Shown here in pieces: positions 1 to 8,626 of a stretch of DNA of 64,000 nucleotides. The notes under the pieces were generated by a model that saw only the letters and a list, made by a program, of their open reading frames with translations, had not been told where the DNA came from and did not search any database. Source of the DNA: Sphingomonas sp. LY54. GTDB taxonomy: Bacteria; Pseudomonadota; Alphaproteobacteria; Sphingomonadales; Sphingomonadaceae. The DNA is taken from positions 2,944,501 through 3,008,500 of the forward strand of contig NZ_CP141588.1 of the NCBI RefSeq assembly GCF_035594035.1, read 5' to 3'. A program made the position numbers and the translations under genes. The stretch's first letter is position 1. Each line of letters opens with the position of its first letter.

Positions 1-311
1 AAAGCGCGGCGCGGCTCGCCGACCTGCGCGACGGCTTCGGTGCCGGCGCCGGCACGTTGGTGGGCTCCTCGCTCGCCAGCCACGGCGAGATTGCGATGCG
101 CCTCGACCTCGCGCGGGAAGGACTCGTCCGCTCGATCGGCACCGCCCGCGTCCGCGCCGAAATCTGCAAGGACGCCCGGATCGCCGCACACCGCGACCAG
201 GAAAGCGCCGAGCGCGCTACCGAGCGCGCCATCCGTGAGGCCGCGCGCCGCGCCGAGAAGAAACAGCAGCAGGGCCGCGCGCCGCGCGCCCGCCTCCAGG
301 ACCAGGACTGA
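1..311 (+). CDS. fliJ: FliJ-like flagellar export protein (5' end missing)
   Basis: Partial gene: the frame is already open at the window edge and closes with TGA at 309-311, leaving about 100 codons. The visible part is a highly charged Ala/Arg/Glu-rich sequence with no predicted membrane segment and ends in a basic tail (RRAEKKQQQGRA), which fits the C-terminal coiled coil of FliJ. FliJ is a soluble component that links the FliH/FliI ATPase to the FlhA gate of the flagellar type III export apparatus. The sequence itself is low in diagnostic motifs, so the name rests mainly on its position three bases upstream of fliK and on the charged helical composition. Confidence 0.6.
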   Translation, partial: SAARLADLRDGFGAGAGTLVGSSLASHGEIAMRLDLAREGLVRSIGTARVRAEICKDARIAAHRDQESAERATERAIREAARRAEKKQQQGRAPRARLQDQD

Positions 312-314
312 GAC

Positions 315-1478
315 ATGATGCCGACCGTACCGACTTTTTCCCTGCTCGACTCCATGCTCGACATGACCGTCAAGGCCGTGCCCGAGGGTGCGGGCGAGGG
401 CGACGCCTTCGCCAAACTGATCGCGGGGCTCGAGACGGCGGAGGGCGAAGTCCCGACGCTGCAGGTGGCCACCGTCGGCGCGGAGCCGGAGACGTTGATC
501 CAGGCCGGGCTGGCGCTGGCGACTCTGCCCGCCGCCGGCGAAGCTCCGGCCGGCGAGACGCGCCCGGCGCGGGTGCTGGAGCCCGAGGAAGCGGAGCAGC
601 CGGAAAATGTGCTGGAGGATCTGGGGCTGCCGCCCTTGCTCACGCTCCAGCTCGTGCAGGCGCAACCCGTTCCTGCCGCAGCAAAGACGAAGGCGCCCAT
701 TTCGGTCGACTTCACGGTCGAGACCAGCCTGCCGGCGCCGACGACGCAGGCGCTCATCGCCGCGACGGCACCGCAGCTCCAGGAAATGGTTGCTGCCAAG
801 CCGGGCGAGGCGATCCAGTTGCGCCCCGAGCTGCTGCTGCCGCGCACAGCCGGCAAGGATCAGCCGAAGATCGCTGAAGCCAGCCCGGAGGCGACGGTGG
901 AAGCCGCGCCGGAACTGCCGCTGGTGGCCGCTCTCCAGCGGACGCTCGCCGAGGCCCTGCCGGGCTTCGCCGCTCCGCAGACCGCGCCGGTCGAGGCCGC
1001 ACCGGCTTCGGCCTCGGCTCCGGCGACGCTGAACCCGGCCGACCAGGTGATCGAGCAGCAGCTCGACCTTGCCCAGGAAAGCGAATGGCTCGACCGGCTG
1101 GCAAAGGACATCGCCCGAACGGCGGGCGGCGAGGGCAGCCTGCGCTTCAAGCTCAACCCGGAGAATCTGGGCAGCCTGCACATCGAGATGACGCAGGGTG
1201 CGGCCGGCGCGTCGGTGCGCATGACAGCGGACACCGAGGCGGCGCGCGCGATCATCGCCGATGCGCAGCCGCGGCTCATCGCCGAGGCGCGGGCGCAGGG
1301 CGTCCGCATTTCCGAAGCGCATGTCGATCTCGGCGGCGGCGGCCAGCCGCAAGGCGGGGATCCGCGCGGACAGCGGGAATCACTGCAGGAAAACTACTTA
1401 ACGGGATTTAAACCATCATTGGCCGATGCAGGGCCTGCGCCGGTCTCGGCGCGGCAAGGCGCAGAACGCTATGCCTAA
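315..1478 (+). CDS. fliK: Flagellar hook-length control protein FliK
   Basis: A 387-residue protein with a long Ala/Pro/Glu-rich, low-complexity N-terminal two thirds and a compact C-terminal domain from about residue 255. The core LRFKLNPENLGSLHIEM is the hook-length control (Flg_hook) signature, followed by the helix AARAIIADAQPRLIAEARAQ. FliK is exported during hook assembly, measures hook length and makes FlhB switch substrate specificity. The start is ATG at 315 with a second in-frame ATG next to it. It lies three bases after fliJ and 13 bases before fliL, so it is part of the same operon. The interdomain linker is expected to vary between species. Confidence 0.85.
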   Translation: MMPTVPTFSLLDSMLDMTVKAVPEGAGEGDAFAKLIAGLETAEGEVPTLQVATVGAEPETLIQAGLALATLPAAGEAPAGETRPARVLEPEEAEQPENVLEDLGLPPLLTLQLVQAQPVPAAAKTKAPISVDFTVETSLPAPTTQALIAATAPQLQEMVAAKPGEAIQLRPELLLPRTAGKDQPKIAEASPEATVEAAPELPLVAALQRTLAEALPGFAAPQTAPVEAAPASASAPATLNPADQVIEQQLDLAQESEWLDRLAKDIARTAGGEGSLRFKLNPENLGSLHIEMTQGAAGASVRMTADTEAARAIIADAQPRLIAEARAQGVRISEAHVDLGGGGQPQGGDPRGQRESLQENYLTGFKPSLADAGPAPVSARQGAERYA

Positions 1479-1491
1479 GGGGGAAAAGACA

Positions 1492-2052
1492 ATGGACGAC
1501 AAGGAAGCAGCGCCCAAGCCCAAGAAGAAGGGCAAGCTGGTCCGGCTGCTCGCCGTGGGCGTCGTCCTGGGCGGCGTCGGCGGCGGCGCTTTCTATGCCG
1601 CCGGCGCGGGGTTGATCCCCGGCATGGGCGGCGGCCATTCGGTCGATGCGAACCGGCCTCATCTGGTGCCGCGCGACGGCGTGACGCCGAGCAATTATGC
1701 GGTGCGGGGCGAGCGCCCGGCCGAGCCCGGCCAGTTCAAGGCAAGCTATTATCCGCTGAAGGACGCGTTCACGTCCAACCTGCGCGGGACCGAGGGGTTC
1801 GTGCAGGTCGGGCTTGGCGTCTCGACTTATTATGACGACCGCGTGCTGCAGAATGTCGCGCTGCACGAAATGGCGGTGCGCTCGGCCGTGCTGCTGACGC
1901 TGGCCGACCAGGATCCGGTCCGGATCGCCACCGCCGACGGCAAGGCCGAACTCAAGACCAAGCTCACCGCCGCGGTCAACGACGTGCTGAAGGCCAAAGC
2001 CGGCTTCGGCGGCATCGACGACGTCTATTTCACCAGCTTCGTGATGCAATGA
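1492..2052 (+). CDS. fliL: Flagellar basal-body protein FliL
   Basis: A 186-residue inner-membrane protein: a short Lys-rich cytoplasmic N-terminus (KPKKKGK), one membrane helix at about residues 18-38 (LAVGVVLGGVGGGAFYAAGA), and a periplasmic domain ending in YFTSFVMQ, the typical FliL C-terminus. FliL surrounds the stator units and supports torque generation. I place the start at 1492 because AAGGGGGAA sits about seven bases upstream. An upstream in-frame ATG at 1471 would overlap fliK. The stop overlaps the fliM start as ATGA, so translation of the two is probably coupled. Confidence 0.85.
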   Translation: MDDKEAAPKPKKKGKLVRLLAVGVVLGGVGGGAFYAAGAGLIPGMGGGHSVDANRPHLVPRDGVTPSNYAVRGERPAEPGQFKASYYPLKDAFTSNLRGTEGFVQVGLGVSTYYDDRVLQNVALHEMAVRSAVLLTLADQDPVRIATADGKAELKTKLTAAVNDVLKAKAGFGGIDDVYFTSFVMQ

Positions 2053-3005
2053 GCAAGAAGAAGCCCTCCAGCACGGCCGAGATCGTCGAAACCGAGGCTC
2101 CGGCCGCGGAGGCTGGCGCATCGGGCGGCGCCCAGGCCTTCACCTTCGGTGCCGAATCCTTTCGTCCGATGTCGGCGCTGCCGGCGCTCGACCGGATGAG
2201 CGAGCGCATGGCGCGTCGCATCCGCGACGTGATCGAGCCGTTCGCGCGCAGCAAGCCGCGCGTGGCCGCGACCCCGGTCACGGTCCGCCGCTTCGAGAGC
2301 TGGCGCGAGGAGAAGGCCGAATTCACCAGCCTCAGCCTGTACCGCTTCCGGCCATTGAAGGGCGGCGTCCTGCTCGCGGTCGAGCCGGAATGCGTCAGCC
2401 AGCTGGTCGACGCTTTCTACGGCGGCAGCGGATCCGGCGCGAGCGCGCATGGCGCGGAGTTCACCGCCACCGAGGAGCGCCTGCTGCTCCGCCTCACCGA
2501 GGCTTTGATCGCAACCCTGGTCGAGGTCTGGTCCGAAGTGATGCCGGTCACCGCCCAGCTCATGTCGCGCGAGACCAACACCGCCTATGCCACCCTGGTC
2601 AATCGCGAGGAGCCGGTCGCGGTCGCGCGCTTCACCGTGATCCCGCTCCAGGGCAACCCGACCACCCTCGACGTGCTCTATCCGGTGTCGGCGCTGCGCG
2701 CCGTCGAGGACGAAATCTCGGCCAAGGTGCGCGACGACGCCGCCATCAACAGCGCCGAATGGCGCGAGCGCCTTTCGGCGGCCCTGGGCAATGTCCGGCT
2801 GGACGCGCGCAGCGTCCTTGCCCGGCCGTCGATGCCGCTTACCGACCTGCTGAAGCTCGCGCCCGGCGACATCATCCCGATCACCGTTCCGGCCAACGTG
2901 CCGCTGATCGTCGCCGGCCGCGCCGTCGCCCACGGCACGATCGGCGAAACGGACGGGCGGCCGGCACTGAGAATTGAAAAGATGGGATACAGGAGCCTGA
3001 CATGA
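2049..3005 (+). CDS. fliM: Flagellar motor switch protein FliM
   Basis: A 318-residue C-ring protein. After a disordered, acidic, Ala-rich N-terminus comes the FliM middle domain (from about residue 45) and a C-terminal surface-presentation domain with LAPGDIIPITVPANVPLIV at about residues 270-290, shared with FliN. FliM binds phosphorylated CheY and sets the direction of motor rotation. The classical N-terminal CheY-binding peptide (LSQxEIDAL type) is not obvious here. The start overlaps the fliL stop (ATGA) and the stop overlaps the fliN start the same way. At 318 residues it is close to the usual family length. Confidence 0.88.
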   Translation: MSKKKPSSTAEIVETEAPAAEAGASGGAQAFTFGAESFRPMSALPALDRMSERMARRIRDVIEPFARSKPRVAATPVTVRRFESWREEKAEFTSLSLYRFRPLKGGVLLAVEPECVSQLVDAFYGGSGSGASAHGAEFTATEERLLLRLTEALIATLVEVWSEVMPVTAQLMSRETNTAYATLVNREEPVAVARFTVIPLQGNPTTLDVLYPVSALRAVEDEISAKVRDDAAINSAEWRERLSAALGNVRLDARSVLARPSMPLTDLLKLAPGDIIPITVPANVPLIVAGRAVAHGTIGETDGRPALRIEKMGYRSLT

Positions 3006-3325
3006 GCGAAGTCGAAGAACTGCCGGTAATGTCCGGCGATCCCCAGGATCTCGTCAGCCGCAACTACCGGCTGCTCGCCGACATTCCGATCCGCCTGTCG
3101 GTCGAGGTCGGCAGCACCGCGCTCAAGCTTTCCGAACTGCTCGACCTTGCCGAAGGCAGCGTCGTCGAACTGGACCGCCAGGCCCACGAATTGCTCGACA
3201 TCATGGCCAACGGCACCTTGATCGCCCGCGGCGAAGTCGTGACCGTCAACGGGCGCTTCGGCGTCCGGATCGTGGACGTCGTCGATGCCGACGTCCGCAT
3301 GGCCGGGCTCGAACGCCGCAAATGA
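3002..3325 (+). CDS. fliN: Flagellar motor switch protein FliN
   Basis: A 107-residue C-ring protein. An acidic N-terminal tail is followed by one surface-presentation (SpoA/YscQ) domain: IPIRLSVEVGSTALKLSELLDLAEGS is the expected pattern of strand, helix and turn, then VELDRQAHELLDIMANGTLIARGEVV and the closing FGVRIVDVV strand. FliN forms tetramers with FliM and also docks the FliH/FliI export ATPase complex. Both ends overlap neighbouring genes by four bases (ATGA), giving a translationally coupled fliL-M-N-O series. Confidence 0.92.
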   Translation: MSEVEELPVMSGDPQDLVSRNYRLLADIPIRLSVEVGSTALKLSELLDLAEGSVVELDRQAHELLDIMANGTLIARGEVVTVNGRFGVRIVDVVDADVRMAGLERRK

Positions 3326-3594
3326 TGACCGCTTATATCTTGAAGCTGCTGGTGATGCTGCCGCTGGTCGGCGGCCTCGCATTCGGCGCGCTGTGGCTGT
3401 GGCGCAAGGCCCAGCCCGGCATGGCGCTCGGCCAGCGCAACCGCATGGTGAAGATGGTCGACGCCCTGCCGCTCGGCGCGACCGGCCGGCTGGCGGTCGT
3501 CGAGTTCGGCGACAAAAGGCTGCTGCTGGCCGTCGCGCGCGGCAAGATCGACCTGCTCTCGGAAACCACGATCCCGGCCGAAGCGCGTGACTAA
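3322..3594 (+). CDS. fliO: Flagellar export-gate assembly protein FliO
   Basis: A 90-residue protein with one N-terminal membrane helix (about residues 4-26) followed by a small cytoplasmic domain containing MVDALPLGATGRLAVVEFGD, the usual FliO fold. FliO helps FliP assemble into the core of the export gate but is not part of the finished gate. The start overlaps the fliN stop. The end overlaps the GTG start of fliP by eight bases. FliO is poorly conserved, so the identification draws equally on the sequence and on the fliN-fliO-fliP order. Confidence 0.8.
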   Translation: MMTAYILKLLVMLPLVGGLAFGALWLWRKAQPGMALGQRNRMVKMVDALPLGATGRLAVVEFGDKRLLLAVARGKIDLLSETTIPAEARD

Positions 3595-4354
3595 GGCGCT
3601 CCGGATTGCGGGAGCATTGCTCCCGCTCGCCCTGATGCTGTTCGTCTTCGCCGACCCGGCGCAGGCGCAGCAGGCCGGCGCGCTCGATCGCGCGGTGAAC
3701 ACGATCGCCGGCGACGGCCGTCCGCTGTCGCTGTCCTTGCAGATCCTGTTGCTGATGAGCCTGCTGACGGTGCTGCCGTCGCTGGTGCTGATGATGACGA
3801 GTTTCACCCGCATCATCATCGTGCTCTCGATCCTGCGCCAGGCGCTCGGCCTGCAGCAGACGCCGCCCAACCAGGTCCTGGTCGGGCTCGCCCTGTTCCT
3901 GTCGATCTTCGTGATGCGGCCGGCGATCGAGCAGATCAACGCCAGCGCCTACACGCCTTATGGCGAGGGACAGATCAGCATCGAGGAAGCGGTCAGCCGC
4001 TCGGGCGACGTGCTCCATGGCTTCATGATCGGGCAGACGCGCGAGACCGATCTCAAACTGTTCGCCGATCTCGCCGAGGTCCCGGCCTTCCGCTCGGCCA
4101 ATGAAGTGCCGTTCTCGATCCTGTTGCCGGCCTTCGTCACCAGCGAGCTCAAGACCGCCTTCCAGATCGGCTTCCTGATCTTCCTGCCGTTCCTGATCAT
4201 CGACCTTGTCGTCGCGTCGACCCTGATGGCGCTCGGCATGATGATGCTGTCGCCGACGATCGTGTCGATGCCGTTCAAGCTCCTCCTCTTCGTCCTCGTC
4301 GACGGCTGGGCGCTGACCATGGGCTCGCTCGCTGCTTCCTTCGCGGGAGGCTGA
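3587..4354 (+). CDS. fliP: Flagellar export-gate protein FliP
   Basis: A 255-residue polytopic inner-membrane protein with a cleavable-looking signal peptide (ALLPLALMLFVFADPAQAQ). It then has the FliP signatures MMTSFTRIIIVLSILRQALG (about residues 67-86) and LLPAFVTSELKTAFQIGF (about residues 181-198), and ends with the last membrane helices LLLFVLVDGWALTMGSL. Five FliP copies form the core of the export channel with FliQ and FliR. The start is GTG at 3587, overlapping fliO. The gene order fliP-fliQ-fliR-flhB matches that of most flagellated bacteria. Confidence 0.95.
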   Translation: MTKALRIAGALLPLALMLFVFADPAQAQQAGALDRAVNTIAGDGRPLSLSLQILLLMSLLTVLPSLVLMMTSFTRIIIVLSILRQALGLQQTPPNQVLVGLALFLSIFVMRPAIEQINASAYTPYGEGQISIEEAVSRSGDVLHGFMIGQTRETDLKLFADLAEVPAFRSANEVPFSILLPAFVTSELKTAFQIGFLIFLPFLIIDLVVASTLMALGMMMLSPTIVSMPFKLLLFVLVDGWALTMGSLAASFAGG

Positions 4355-4356
4355 TC

Positions 4357-4629
4357 GTGGAGGGGCCCGATTATTTCATCGGCGTCGCCCAGCAGGCGCT
4401 CTGGATCCTGGCTTTGGCCTCGGCGCCGATCCTGATTCCGGCTTTGCTCGCCGGCCTCGTGCTCGGCATGATCCAGGCCGCGACCTCGATCAACGAGGCG
4501 ACGTTGAGCTTCGTGCCCAAGCTGATGATCGTCGGCGTGTGCCTCGCCTTGTTCGGCGGCGCGATCATGATGCTGATGGTCGATTTCACCCACGAAGTGT
4601 TCGACCGCATTCCCGAGATCACGCGCTAA
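4357..4629 (+). CDS. fliQ: Flagellar export-gate protein FliQ
   Basis: A 90-residue protein with two membrane helices forming a hairpin (about residues 15-37 and 52-75). Between them lies the conserved QAATSINEATLSFVPK segment. Four copies wrap the FliP/FliR core of the type III export gate. The start is GTG at 4357, preceded at good spacing by GGGAGG inside the end of fliP. The stop TAA shares its last base with the ATG of fliR (TAATG). Confidence 0.95.
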   Translation: MEGPDYFIGVAQQALWILALASAPILIPALLAGLVLGMIQAATSINEATLSFVPKLMIVGVCLALFGGAIMMLMVDFTHEVFDRIPEITR

Positions 4630-5408
4630 TGCCGACCGGGTTCGCCGGCCTCGAGGCGCAGCTCTGGCTGTGGATGGTGGCGATGGTGCGGCCCGGCGCG
4701 GCCTTCATCGTCGCGCCCATTTTCGGCGCCGCCTTCGTGCCGGTCCAGCTTCGCCTGATCGTCGCGCTCGCGATCGGCATCCCGGCGCTCGCCGCGACCA
4801 ATTTCCAGCTGCCGATGGAAGGGCTCGCCTCGATCGAGGGGTTCATGCTCATCGCCGGCGAGGTGATGGCCGGCCTCGCGCTCGGCTTTGCCGTGCAAAT
4901 CGGCTTTTCGGCGGCGCTCGTCGGCGGTGAGACGATCAGCAACGCGATGGGCCTCGGTTTTGCGGGCATGATGGACCCGGCCAGCGGCCAGTCCAACCCG
5001 GCGATCGGCCAGTTCCTCGCCATCCTCGGCACCTTCCTGTTCCTCGCCATCGGCGGCCATCTCGCGCTCGCGGCGACCGTGGTCGAAAGCTACAAGGCGC
5101 TGCCGCCCGGCGCGGCCTGGATGAGCAACGACAGCATCTGGAGCCTCGTCCTGTTCGGCGGCGTGCTGTTCGCGGCCGGCCTGTCGATCGCGCTCCCGGT
5201 CGGATCGGCCCTGGTGCTGGTCCAGGTCGTGATGGGCGTGCTCGCCCGCTCCGCGCCCGCGCTCAACCTGTTCGCCGTCGGCCTTCCCGCCGCTTTGCTC
5301 GCCGGCATGGTGCTGCTCGCCATGGCCGCGCCGGTCATGGGCGAAGGGATCATCGCCGCGATCACCCAGGGGCTGGAAATGTCCCGCGAACTCGCACTGG
5401 GCGGCTGA
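4629..5408 (+). CDS. fliR: Flagellar export-gate protein FliR
   Basis: A 259-residue inner-membrane protein with about six hydrophobic segments and the FliR signature VGGETISNAMGLGFAGMMDP at about residues 99-118. One FliR completes the FliP5Q4R1 export core. ATG at 4629 is chosen because it overlaps the fliQ stop as TAATG and gives the normal N-terminus; in-frame codons further upstream would run through fliQ. The stop overlaps the flhB start as TGATG, so coupling continues down the operon. Confidence 0.93.
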   Translation: MPTGFAGLEAQLWLWMVAMVRPGAAFIVAPIFGAAFVPVQLRLIVALAIGIPALAATNFQLPMEGLASIEGFMLIAGEVMAGLALGFAVQIGFSAALVGGETISNAMGLGFAGMMDPASGQSNPAIGQFLAILGTFLFLAIGGHLALAATVVESYKALPPGAAWMSNDSIWSLVLFGGVLFAAGLSIALPVGSALVLVQVVMGVLARSAPALNLFAVGLPAALLAGMVLLAMAAPVMGEGIIAAITQGLEMSRELALGG

Positions 5409-6547
5409 TGTCGAAGGCGCCGGAAAAAGACCAGAAGACGGAGCAGCCGACCGACAAGCGTCGGCGCGACGCGGCGCAGAAGGGCGACGTCCTCCAGTCC
5501 AAGGAGCTCGCCACAGCCCTGGTGATGCTGGCGGGCGCCGCGTGGATGGCGCTGGCCGGGCCGATGCTGGTCGGCACGCTCGAGACGATGCTGATCGACG
5601 GGCTTACCTTCGACGCCGGCGACATCCGCAATTTCGAGCCGCGCGACGCCGCCCTGCGCCTTGCCGGGATCGCGATCGTACCGCTGATCACCCTGTTCGC
5701 CCTGACGATCCTTGCCGCGATCGGATCGTCGGCGATGCTCGGCTCGTTCGGGTTTCGCGCCGGGGCGTTCGCGCCCAAGCCGGAGAAGCTCAATCCGCTT
5801 TCCGGCCTCAAACGCATCTTCGGCGTGCAGGGCCTGATCGAGCTGGTGAAGTCGCTGGCCAAGGTCTGCGTGCTCGGCGCGGTCGGCTACTGGCTGCTCA
5901 ACGACCAGTTCAACCAGATGATGGGGCTCGCCTCGTCGGACGTGCGGCCGGCCATCGTCACGCTCGGCAACACCTTCATCCTGGCCGTCTTGGTCATGGC
6001 GCTGGCGCTGGCGCTGATCGCCCTGATCGACGTGCCCGCCCAGATCTTCCAGCGTGGCGGCCGCCTGCGCATGAGCAAGCAGGAGGTGAAGGACGAGTCC
6101 AAGCAGACCGACGGCTCGCCCGAACTCAAGGCCGCGATCCGCCGCCGCCAGCACGAAGTATTGCGCGGATCGGCGCGGACGGCGGTGCAGGAAGCCACCG
6201 TCGTGCTCACCAACCCGACCCATTTCGCGGTGGCTTTGCGCTATCGCCCGGGCACCGACGCCGCGCCGATCGTGGTCGCGCGGGGTAGGGGCGCGACCGC
6301 CGCCGCCATCCGCGAGCTCGCCGGTGAGCATGAGGTGCCGGTGCTGAGCTATCCGCAGCTCGCGCGCGCCATCTATTACACCGCCCGCACCGGCCAGGTG
6401 ATCCGCGAGGATCTCTACATGGCGGTCGCGACCGTGCTCGCCTTCGTGTTCAATCTCGATCGGATCGTCGCCGAGGGCGGCATCCAGCCCGACATCGAAG
6501 TGCCGACGGGCGCGCGGTTCGACGAGAAGGGCCGCGCGGAAGCTTAA
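5408..6547 (+). CDS. flhB: Flagellar export switch protein FlhB
   Basis: A 379-residue protein. The N-terminal region begins with the standard EKTEQPTDKRRRDAAQKG motif and has four membrane helices up to about residue 215. The cytoplasmic domain carries the autocleavage sequence NPTH (VVLTNPTHFAVALRY, about residues 272-286), where FlhB self-cleaves between Asn and Pro so that export changes from rod/hook to filament substrates. It completes the fliP-Q-R-flhB export-gate set. The C-terminal tail after the cleaved domain is short. Confidence 0.95.
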   Translation: MSKAPEKDQKTEQPTDKRRRDAAQKGDVLQSKELATALVMLAGAAWMALAGPMLVGTLETMLIDGLTFDAGDIRNFEPRDAALRLAGIAIVPLITLFALTILAAIGSSAMLGSFGFRAGAFAPKPEKLNPLSGLKRIFGVQGLIELVKSLAKVCVLGAVGYWLLNDQFNQMMGLASSDVRPAIVTLGNTFILAVLVMALALALIALIDVPAQIFQRGGRLRMSKQEVKDESKQTDGSPELKAAIRRRQHEVLRGSARTAVQEATVVLTNPTHFAVALRYRPGTDAAPIVVARGRGATAAAIRELAGEHEVPVLSYPQLARAIYYTARTGQVIREDLYMAVATVLAFVFNLDRIVAEGGIQPDIEVPTGARFDEKGRAEA

Positions 6548-6591
6548 GCCAGGCGCCGCCGCGCCGTTAATTCACCCGAGGAAGGGAAACC

Positions 6592-8205
6592 ATGGTTTCA
6601 TCGATCGGATACAGCCTCGGCGCCGGCTCTGGCATCGACACCAAGACGCTGGTCGAGGAATTGGCCGCGGCCGCCAAGGCGCCCAAGGAGGCGCTGCTGA
6701 AGCGGCGCGAGGAGCAGAACGGGGCCAAGGTCTCCGCGCTGGCCGAAGTGTCGAACGCAATCGACAGCTTCGCGTCGGCACTTTCGGCGCTGGTTTCGGG
6801 CGGCTCCCTTTTCACCCAGCCGAGCGTGTCGGACCCGACGGTGCTCGGCGCTACCGCCATCGCCGGCAAGGATATCAGCAGCCTTGCCGCCCAACTCGAG
6901 GTGCGCCAGCTGGCGCAGTCGCAGACACTGGAATCGGCCGGCCTGGCGTCGTCCGCCGCAGCGGTCGGCGAGGGCGACCTGACCCTGGTCACCGCGGCCG
7001 GCAGCTTCACCGTCACGATCGATGCCGCCAACAACAGCCTGGCCGGCCTGGCCGACGCGATCAACGCCAAGAAGGCCGGCGTGACGGCCAGCATCGTGAC
7101 GCAGGCCGGCAGCGCGCGTCTGGTGCTGAAGGGCGCCACCGGCGAGATCAATGCCTTCACCCTGGACGTTGCGGGCGGGACGACGAGCGGGCTGGAGCGC
7201 TTCGCGTTCGGCCCGTCCGTGACCGGCGGCCTGACGGCGGCCCAGGAAGCGAAGGATGCCATCGTCCGCCTCGACGGGGTCGAGGTGCGACGCAGCTCGA
7301 ACAGCTTCAACGACCTCATTCCGGGCGTAGAACTCAGCCTCAAGCGGGCCGTGCCGGGCACCACGGTGGCGCTGGGCGTCACCCGTCCCGCTGCAGCGAT
7401 CAGCCAGGCAGTAAACGATTTCGTCACGGCCTATAACGAGCTGCACCGCATGCTCGCCGATGCGACGGCGCCGGCGGGGAAAGCGGGCGGCAATGCCGGT
7501 CCGTTGCGCGGTGATCTCAGCGTCCGCGACATGCAGCGCCAGCTCTCCGCTCTGCCAACCACGGTGCTGAGCTCCACCGGCGGTCCGGCGACCCTCGCGG
7601 AGATCGGTGTCGCCACCAATCGCGACGGCACGCTGCGCGTTCAGGCGGAGACCCTGCAGGCGGCGCTGGCGCGCGACCCGGATGGCGTCGAGGCGATGTT
7701 CAACCCGCGCCAGCACAGCAGCAGCCCGTTGGTTTCGATCGTGAACCGGCCGAACAGCCTGAAGCCCGGGGTCTACACCCTCACGGACCTGCTGCCGAAC
7801 AGCGGCAGTGGGGCCAGCGGCAAGATCAACAATGTGGCGATGACGTCCTCCGGGTCGCGTTTGATCGGGTCGGCGACATCGGCGGCGCCCGGTCTCATCG
7901 TCCAGGTCGACGGCGCCGTTGCGAGCGCCACGCTCACCTTCGATGCCGGGCTCGGCGGTGCTCTCCAGGCGATCCGCGATTCCGTGCGGTCTCGCTCGGG
8001 GTCGATGGCAGGCGCGCAGGAGCGGCTGACCAAGGAAGCCGAGAGGATCGCCGACGACCGCGAGGCGCTCGAGATGCGATCCGAGGCCTATTACAACCAG
8101 CTGGTCAAGAACTTCGCTGCGATGGAGAGGCGCGTGTCGGCCTTCAAGGCGACGCAATCCTACCTGGAGCAGCAGGTGAAGATGTGGACCAGCGGCAACA
8201 ATTGA
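6592..8205 (+). CDS. fliD: Flagellar filament cap protein FliD
   Basis: A 537-residue protein. The N-terminal FliD domain opens with SIGYSLGAGSGIDTKTLVEE, the usual start of filament caps, and the C-terminal FliD domain ends in a long helix containing YYNQLVKNFAAMERRVSAF and YLEQQV. The middle region is variable and Ser/Ala/Thr-rich, as in other caps. FliD forms the cap complex at the filament tip and guides flagellin folding. ATG 6592 has a strong GGAAGGG five bases upstream. A 44-base gap separates it from flhB, so it may have its own promoter. No cysteine is seen, which is typical of exported axial proteins. Confidence 0.9.
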   Translation: MVSSIGYSLGAGSGIDTKTLVEELAAAAKAPKEALLKRREEQNGAKVSALAEVSNAIDSFASALSALVSGGSLFTQPSVSDPTVLGATAIAGKDISSLAAQLEVRQLAQSQTLESAGLASSAAAVGEGDLTLVTAAGSFTVTIDAANNSLAGLADAINAKKAGVTASIVTQAGSARLVLKGATGEINAFTLDVAGGTTSGLERFAFGPSVTGGLTAAQEAKDAIVRLDGVEVRRSSNSFNDLIPGVELSLKRAVPGTTVALGVTRPAAAISQAVNDFVTAYNELHRMLADATAPAGKAGGNAGPLRGDLSVRDMQRQLSALPTTVLSSTGGPATLAEIGVATNRDGTLRVQAETLQAALARDPDGVEAMFNPRQHSSSPLVSIVNRPNSLKPGVYTLTDLLPNSGSGASGKINNVAMTSSGSRLIGSATSAAPGLIVQVDGAVASATLTFDAGLGGALQAIRDSVRSRSGSMAGAQERLTKEAERIADDREALEMRSEAYYNQLVKNFAAMERRVSAFKATQSYLEQQVKMWTSGNN

Positions 8206-8233
8206 GCGGCGCGTCCGCGAGCGGAGACGACGA

Positions 8234-8626
8234 ATGTATATGGCCTCTTCCCGTTTCGGAGCCGCGCGCGCGAGCTACCAGGCGATCGACCTGACCAGCC
8301 GCGTCGAGGGGGCCTCGCCGCAGCAGCTGGTGGCCATCCTGTTCGACGAGCTGATGAAGGGCTTCGATGCATTGCTCGCGGCGGGCGCCAAGCGCGACCG
8401 CGCCCAGATCGCGTCGCACCAGGCGCGCGTCCTCTCGATCCTCGGCGGCCTCGAAGGCAGTCTCGACATGGTGAGCGGCGGCGAGATCGCCCAGAGCCTG
8501 TCGCTTATCTATCGGGAGGCGCGCCGGCTGACCTTGCAGGGCGGACGCGAATGCGACGTCGAGCCGCTGAAGCGGGCGCGCGCCATGCTGGCCGAGATCG
8601 CCAGCGCCTGGAACGAGATTATCTGA
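8234..8626 (+). CDS. fliS: Flagellin export chaperone FliS
   Basis: A 130-residue, mostly helical cytoplasmic protein. It begins YMASSRFGAARASYQAIDL and contains GASPQQLVAILFDELMKGF (about residues 25-43), the FliS N-terminal signature. FliS binds the C-terminus of flagellin to prevent premature polymerisation. GGAG lies seven bases before ATG 8234. The TGA stop at 8624-8626 touches the stop of the convergent sigma-54 regulator at 8627, with no spacer and therefore no room for a terminator between them. Confidence 0.9.
   Translation: MYMASSRFGAARASYQAIDLTSRVEGASPQQLVAILFDELMKGFDALLAAGAKRDRAQIASHQARVLSILGGLEGSLDMVSGGEIAQSLSLIYREARRLTLQGGRECDVEPLKRARAMLAEIASAWNEII

Noticed and set aside
2678-4018. 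A 446-codon minus-strand frame opposite fliM-fliN-fliO-fliP
   Set aside because: It lies wholly opposite recognised flagellar genes with overlapping starts and stops and has shadow composition.
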